This document shows, piece by piece, positions 60,352 to 64,000 of a DNA stretch of 64,000 nt. Every line of letters starts with the position of its first letter. The stretch's first letter is position 1. The notes under the pieces are model-generated. The model did no database searches. It was not told the DNA's origin and worked only from the letters and a program-made list of their open reading frames with translations. This DNA comes from CAYUIG01 sp964444685 (GTDB lineage Bacteria; Gemmatimonadota; Gemmatimonadetes; Longimicrobiales; RSA9), in NCBI GenBank assembly GCA_964444685.1, contig CAYUIG010000013.1, positions 14,182-78,181 of the forward strand, in the 5' to 3' direction. Made by a program: the position numbers and the translations under genes.

Positions 60352-62663
60352 TGCTCGTATTTGCGCCGCTGATGCTGGCCCTTGCCGTCGCGCAGGAACC
60401 CGTGCGCGTGGCGGCTTCGCTCAGCACGCGCGATGTGGCCGTCGGCGAAACCGTGGTGCTGCAGATCCTCGTGCAGACGGGCGGCGAGGAGCCGGATCGC
60501 ATCCATGTCCCGGACATCCCGGACGCATTCGACATCGTGGGACGCGCGGAGTCGCGCGCACTGAACGCCGGTGCGGGCGGCCGGCGGCGGGAGGTGCGCG
60601 TCGAGATTTCGCTGCTCGCGCGTCTGCCGGGCCGGGTGGTCATCCCTCCTGCAACGGTGGTGGTCGCGGGCGTCACGCATCGAACGTCGGCGCTGCCGAT
60701 CACCGTGCACGGTACGGCGCCCGCACCGGAGTCGTCCTCGGAGCTGGAAGGCGCGGAGCTGCGCGCGTGGCTGCATCCCGACACCGTCCATGTCGGCGAG
60801 CAGGCGCTGCTGCAGGTGGAAGCGCGCATGCCGGAGACGCTGCGGCGCGGCCGCGCGCGCCCGCTTTCGTACGAGCCGCCGAGTCCGACCGGCTTCTGGG
60901 TGCACGACCTGCCCGATGCCGGTGTGACGGTGCTGCGCTCGGTCGGCGATCGGATCATCGAGGTGCAATCGTTCCAGCGTGCGTATTTCGCGCTCGAGCC
61001 GGGCGAGTACGTGCTGCCGCCTGCGCGGGTCACGTATGAAGTGCGGCGCGGGTTCCTCCAGCCCGCGGAGAATCAGCGACTCGAGTCGGACTCGCTGCAT
61101 CTCGTGGTGCTGCCGCTCCCCGAGGAAGGGCAGCCCGAGTCGTTCCGCGGAGCGGTCGGCAGCTTCGCTGTGCGTGCGTTCATCGAGCCCGAACGCGTTG
61201 CGGCGGGAGATGTCGCGAGTCTGATCGTGGAGGTGGAAGGCGAGGGCAACATCAAGGCGCTGCCCGCGCCCGTGCTGCCCGAGATCCCGATGGCGGAGGT
61301 GTACGAGCCGACCGAATCGGCGGAGTATTCGACCCCGGCCGGCCGTCTGTCGGGTGTGAAGCGCTTCCGGTGGATCCTTGTGCCGCGTTCGCGCGGGACG
61401 CTCACGATTCCCGCGATCCGCTACGCCTGGTTCGATCCCGAGTCCGGCTACCGCGAGGTCGTCACCGAACCCATCCGTGTCGATGTGGTCGAAGGCGCCA
61501 CAGGCGACGCGGAACTGGCCGCCCTCGATCGCAATCCACGTCCTGCGCGGCGCGACGACGTTCCCCTCTGGTGGCTCGCGCTACTGGTGCCTCCCGTGGT
61601 GTTGCTGTTCGCTGTCTACCTGGTGCGGCGGCGCCCCTCGCGCAACGCACCGGGCATGACGAAGCGCTGGCAGAGTCTGCTCGATCACGCCGAAGCCGGT
61701 GCGACCTCCGGTTCGCGTGAATGGGTGGGTGCGGTCGTGGGCGTGCTGCGCGACGCCGTGCGCACGACGACGGGTGAAGAAGCGGCGGGTGCCGCCGTGC
61801 CGTCGGAACTGGCCGCTGCGCTGCGCCGCCGCGGCGTGCGCCGCGAGCTGGCGGACGAGGCCGCGGACCTCGTGGCGGAGCTCGAACGCATCCGCTTCGC
61901 GCCGGCCGGTGTGTCGCACGATTCCGATGCGTTGATCGCGCGTGCGCGCCGCCTCATCGATGCGCTCGCCAAAGCTGCGCGCGCTCTGCTCGTCCTGCTG
62001 TGTCTCCTGTCGTTCGCTTCCAGCGCGGTTGCGCAGTCGGCGTTCGGCGCCGGTGTCGCAGCCTACGAGAGCGGGCGCTTCGTCGAGGCGGCGGACTCCT
62101 TCGCTGCTCACGTGCGTGCCGCGCCTCAGGACGTGGCGGGCTGGTACGACCTCGGCAATGCCGCATACCGCGCGGATGACACGGGGCGTGCGGCCCATGC
62201 GTGGCTGCGCGCGCTCTGGCTCGAGCCGCGGCACGAGGGCGCGCGGATCCATCTTCGAACGAATCTGCCTGCTGCGGCCGTTGCGGCACCGCCCCGCTTC
62301 ATGCTGTCGTGGCGAACCGCTGCTCTGCTGGGCCTCCTGGCGTGGTGGCTCGCGTTCGGTGCACTCGCGCTCCGGATGCTCCGGCCGGGCCGGATGTGGC
62401 GCTGGTGTCTGGCCGGCAGCGGGTTCGTTGCGCTCGCCGCTCTGGTGCTGACCGTGGGACCGCGGGTGTTGGCCCGCGATGCGGTGTCCCTCGAGGATGC
62501 CGCGCTCCGTCTTGGTCCCACGGTGGGATCCGCGGGGCCGGACCGTCTACAGCCCGGCCTCCCGCTGGATGTCCTCGAGCGGCGCAGCGGCTGGCTGCGC
62601 GTACGCGACCCGGCGGGGCGTGAAGGCTGGATCGAGGAATCGCAGGCAGGCCCGTTGCCTTGA
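60351..62663 (+). CDS. BatD-BatE fusion: oxygen-tolerance domain plus TPR and SH3-like tail
   Basis: A 770-residue protein. Residues about 1-450 match BatD: a short signal (MLVFAPLMLALAVAQE), tandem beta-sandwich domains (SFQRAYFALEPGEYVLPPARVTYEV) and a transmembrane helix near 408-426. A helical linker follows. At about 541-563 lies a second signal-like segment (LLVLLCLLSFASSAVAQS), then a TPR-type stretch (YESGRFVEAADSFAAHV), two further helices and an SH3-like end (LDVLERRSGWLRVRDPAGREGWI), as in BatE. A TTG at 61932 could start BatE independently. See the finding on this junction. Confidence 0.88.
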   Translation: MLVFAPLMLALAVAQEPVRVAASLSTRDVAVGETVVLQILVQTGGEEPDRIHVPDIPDAFDIVGRAESRALNAGAGGRRREVRVEISLLARLPGRVVIPPATVVVAGVTHRTSALPITVHGTAPAPESSSELEGAELRAWLHPDTVHVGEQALLQVEARMPETLRRGRARPLSYEPPSPTGFWVHDLPDAGVTVLRSVGDRIIEVQSFQRAYFALEPGEYVLPPARVTYEVRRGFLQPAENQRLESDSLHLVVLPLPEEGQPESFRGAVGSFAVRAFIEPERVAAGDVASLIVEVEGEGNIKALPAPVLPEIPMAEVYEPTESAEYSTPAGRLSGVKRFRWILVPRSRGTLTIPAIRYAWFDPESGYREVVTEPIRVDVVEGATGDAELAALDRNPRPARRDDVPLWWLALLVPPVVLLFAVYLVRRRPSRNAPGMTKRWQSLLDHAEAGATSGSREWVGAVVGVLRDAVRTTTGEEAAGAAVPSELAAALRRRGVRRELADEAADLVAELERIRFAPAGVSHDSDALIARARRLIDALAKAARALLVLLCLLSFASSAVAQSAFGAGVAAYESGRFVEAADSFAAHVRAAPQDVAGWYDLGNAAYRADDTGRAAHAWLRALWLEPRHEGARIHLRTNLPAAAVAAPPRFMLSWRTAALLGLLAWWLAFGALALRMLRPGRMWRWCLAGSGFVALAALVLTVGPRVLARDAVSLEDAALRLGPTVGSAGPDRLQPGLPLDVLERRSGWLRVRDPAGREGWIEESQAGPLP

Positions 62664-62687
62664 CCGCTCGGGGGGGCGCCGTAACTT
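62660..62687 (+). promoter_or_regulatory. Putative upp promoter
   Basis: TTGACC (62660-62665), a 16-base spacer and TAACTT (62682-62687), starting at the stop codon of the Bat operon. The leader contains a short CCCGACT direct repeat before the upp ATG. Confidence 0.5.
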
Positions 62688-62730
62688 CCCGCCGTTCCTC
62701 GACCCCCGACTCCCGACTGACCACGAATCC

Positions 62731-63369
62731 ATGCGACGCTTCGCCAACCTGACGATCATCGAGCACCCGCTCATCCAGCACAAGCTCGCCGTCCTGCGCG
62801 ACATCCGGACGTCGAAGAAGACCTTCCGCGCGCTCGTCGACGAAATCGCGATGCTGATGGGCTACGAGGTCACGAAGGACCTGCCGCTCGAACCCGTCGA
62901 GATCGAGACACCGCTGGAGAAGACGCGTGCGCGCATGGTGAGCGGCAAGAAGCTCACGCTCGTACCCATCCTGCGTGCCGGTCTCGGCATGGTCGAGGGG
63001 ATGCTGCGGCTGATGCCGTCCGTGCGCGTCGGCCACATCGGGCTGTACCGCGAGCACGATACGCTCAAGCCGGTGGACTACTACTTCAAGATCCCGCCCG
63101 ACCCCGAGGCGCGCGATTTCATCGTGCTCGATCCGATGCTGGCGACGGGCGGCTCCGCATCGGCCGCGATCACATCGCTCAAGGGGCACGGCGCGACGCG
63201 CGTGCGGCTGGTCTGTCTCGTCGCTGCGCCGGAAGGCGTGTCGCACCTCCTGGAAGTCCATCCCGACGTACAGATCTACACGGCCGCACTCGACCGTGAG
63301 CTGAACGACCACGGCTACATCCTGCCCGGGCTAGGAGACGCCGGAGACCGGCTGTTCGGCACGAGGTGA
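62731..63369 (+). CDS. upp: Uracil phosphoribosyltransferase
   Basis: A 212-residue salvage enzyme that forms UMP from uracil and PRPP. It starts with a typical NLTIIEHPLIQHKLAVLRD, has IPILRAGLGMVEGML-type sequence (VPILRAGLGMVEGML), and the PRPP loop VLDPMLATGGSASAAI; the uracil-binding C-terminus GYILPGLGDAGDRLFGT is complete. The gene is independent of pyrR, so UPRTase activity is supplied separately. Confidence 0.96.
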   Translation: MRRFANLTIIEHPLIQHKLAVLRDIRTSKKTFRALVDEIAMLMGYEVTKDLPLEPVEIETPLEKTRARMVSGKKLTLVPILRAGLGMVEGMLRLMPSVRVGHIGLYREHDTLKPVDYYFKIPPDPEARDFIVLDPMLATGGSASAAITSLKGHGATRVRLVCLVAAPEGVSHLLEVHPDVQIYTAALDRELNDHGYILPGLGDAGDRLFGTR

Positions 63370-63911
63370 TGCGTTTCCTGCGCGTCGGTGGCGTCACGAT
63401 CGAGCTGACGGTCGGCGACATCGCAGCGCAGGATGGTTTCGATGCGGTGGTCAATGCCGCGAACGCGCAGCTCCGCTCCGGTGCGGGCGTAGCGGGCGCG
63501 CTGCACCGCGCGGCGGGACCGGAGCTGGCACGCGAGGGCGCTGCGCTTGCACCGATCCGTCCCGGTCAGGCCGTGATCACCGGTGGGTACGCGCTCCCGA
63601 ATCGGCACGTGATCCACTGCCTGGGTCCCGTGTACGGCCGTGACGTGCCTTCCGATCGGCTCCTGGCATCGTGCTATTCCGAAGCGCTGCGCCTGGCCGA
63701 GGAGCACGGGCTCGAGTCGATTGCCTTTCCGGCGATCTCCACCGGTGTGTTCGGGTATCCGATCGACGAGGCGGCGCGCGTGGCGCTCCGCACGGTGCTC
63801 GATGCTGCACCCGGCCTTCGCTCGGTGCGACGCGTCCGTTTCGTCCTCTACGACGACCGAGCGCTCGCGGTGCACGAGGCCGCACTGGAAGGACTGAAGG
63901 ACCACATCTAG
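63369..63911 (+). CDS. Macro domain protein (ADP-ribose/O-acetyl-ADP-ribose hydrolase-like)
   Basis: A 180-residue single macro domain. VVNAANAQLRSGAGVAGALHRAAG forms the ADP-ribose-binding region and AFPAISTGVFGYPIDEAA is the second signature loop, close to YmdB-type O-acetyl-ADP-ribose deacetylases. The ATG at 63369 overlaps the upp stop; a GTG one codon earlier is equally possible. Adjacent to tRNA-Met. Confidence 0.9.
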   Translation: MRFLRVGGVTIELTVGDIAAQDGFDAVVNAANAQLRSGAGVAGALHRAAGPELAREGAALAPIRPGQAVITGGYALPNRHVIHCLGPVYGRDVPSDRLLASCYSEALRLAEEHGLESIAFPAISTGVFGYPIDEAARVALRTVLDAAPGLRSVRRVRFVLYDDRALAVHEAALEGLKDHI

Positions 63912-63923
63912 ATTGGAAGCGCC

Positions 63924-63997
63924 GGGCCCGTAGCTCAGTCGGTTAGAGCACCGGACTCATAATCCGAGGGTCGCAGGTTCGAGTCCTGCCGGGCCCA
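63924..63997 (+). tRNA. tRNA-Met (anticodon CAT)
   Basis: A 74-base tRNA: acceptor GGGCCCG/CGGGCCC, anticodon loop CTCATAA, T-stem GCAGG/CCTGC with loop TTCGAGT, discriminator A, no encoded CCA. One anticodon-stem pair (C-A) is mismatched. The G1-C72 pair excludes the usual initiator form, so it is elongator tRNA-Met; a lysidine-modified tRNA-Ile(CAT) cannot be excluded without identity-element comparison. Confidence 0.88.
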
Positions 63998-64000
63998 TTC

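Overview
This is a 64-kb, high-GC bacterial chromosome segment, almost certainly a scaffold from a draft or metagenome assembly: it has two 100-N gaps (13044-13143 and 42312-42411). The gene set suggests a diderm environmental bacterium of the Gemmatimonadota type. It includes a System I cytochrome c maturation operon, a split proton-translocating transhydrogenase, a Bat/MoxR operon, heptose-phosphate metabolism, secreted M14 and M28 peptidases, several eukaryotic-type Ser/Thr kinases and SelA. The phylum is an inference from gene content only; no 16S rRNA gene is present. Coding is dense, and neighbouring genes often overlap by 4 bases (ATGA, GTGA or TTGA), which implies widespread translational coupling.

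Layout. 1-3.1 kb: the end of a fumarylacetoacetase-family gene, an aminotransferase, a membrane-anchored unknown and a BON-domain protein. 3.1-3.6 kb: a non-coding composite inverted-repeat island that ends at the valS promoter. 3.6-12.9 kb: valS, an Ig-like lipoprotein, selA, gmhB, an A-type Fe-S carrier, an MBL-fold hydrolase, purN and purH. 13.0-20.4 kb: an assembly gap, tRNA-Ser, then minus-strand genes for two secreted M14-family proteins (one apparently without its zinc ligands), a GspE/PilB ATPase and an M28-PDZ peptidase. 20.4-30.1 kb: a TolB-like lipoprotein, pntA1-pntA2-pntB and ccmABCDEFGH. 30.1-32.4 kb: five small accessory genes.

32.4-41.9 kb (minus strand): three Ser/Thr kinases with different C-terminal modules (FGE-sulfatase plus alpha/beta hydrolase; STAND ATPase plus TPR; a three-helix membrane domain), an unknown beta-rich protein and fhs. 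41.9-42.7 kb: a second repeat island in which heptamer arrays in inverted orientation flank a 122-bp tandem array of hairpins, broken by the second gap. 42.8-50.2 kb: gltX, tRNA-Gln, a LexA-like regulator with a degenerate protease domain, tadA, pyrR-pyrB-pyrC, an HD-domain nuclease and rpsT (minus). 50.3-54.8 kb: an M50 protease, scpA-scpB-rluB and an unknown Rossmann-fold protein. 54.8-62.7 kb: a MoxR-DUF58-BatA-BatB/C-BatD/E operon. 62.7-64 kb: upp, a macro-domain protein and tRNA-Met.

Functional links: purN, purH and fhs serve one-carbon and purine metabolism, pyrRBC and upp serve pyrimidines, and the ccm operon matures cytochromes c. The most unusual items are the LexA homologue that has lost its scissile glycine, its serine and its lysine; the two nested inverted-repeat islands; the apparently inactive M14 paralogue; the kinase fusions; the fused Bat genes with an internal signal-like segment; and a recurring promoter type (TTGACa, 16-18 bp, TAgCTT) found before at least seven genes.
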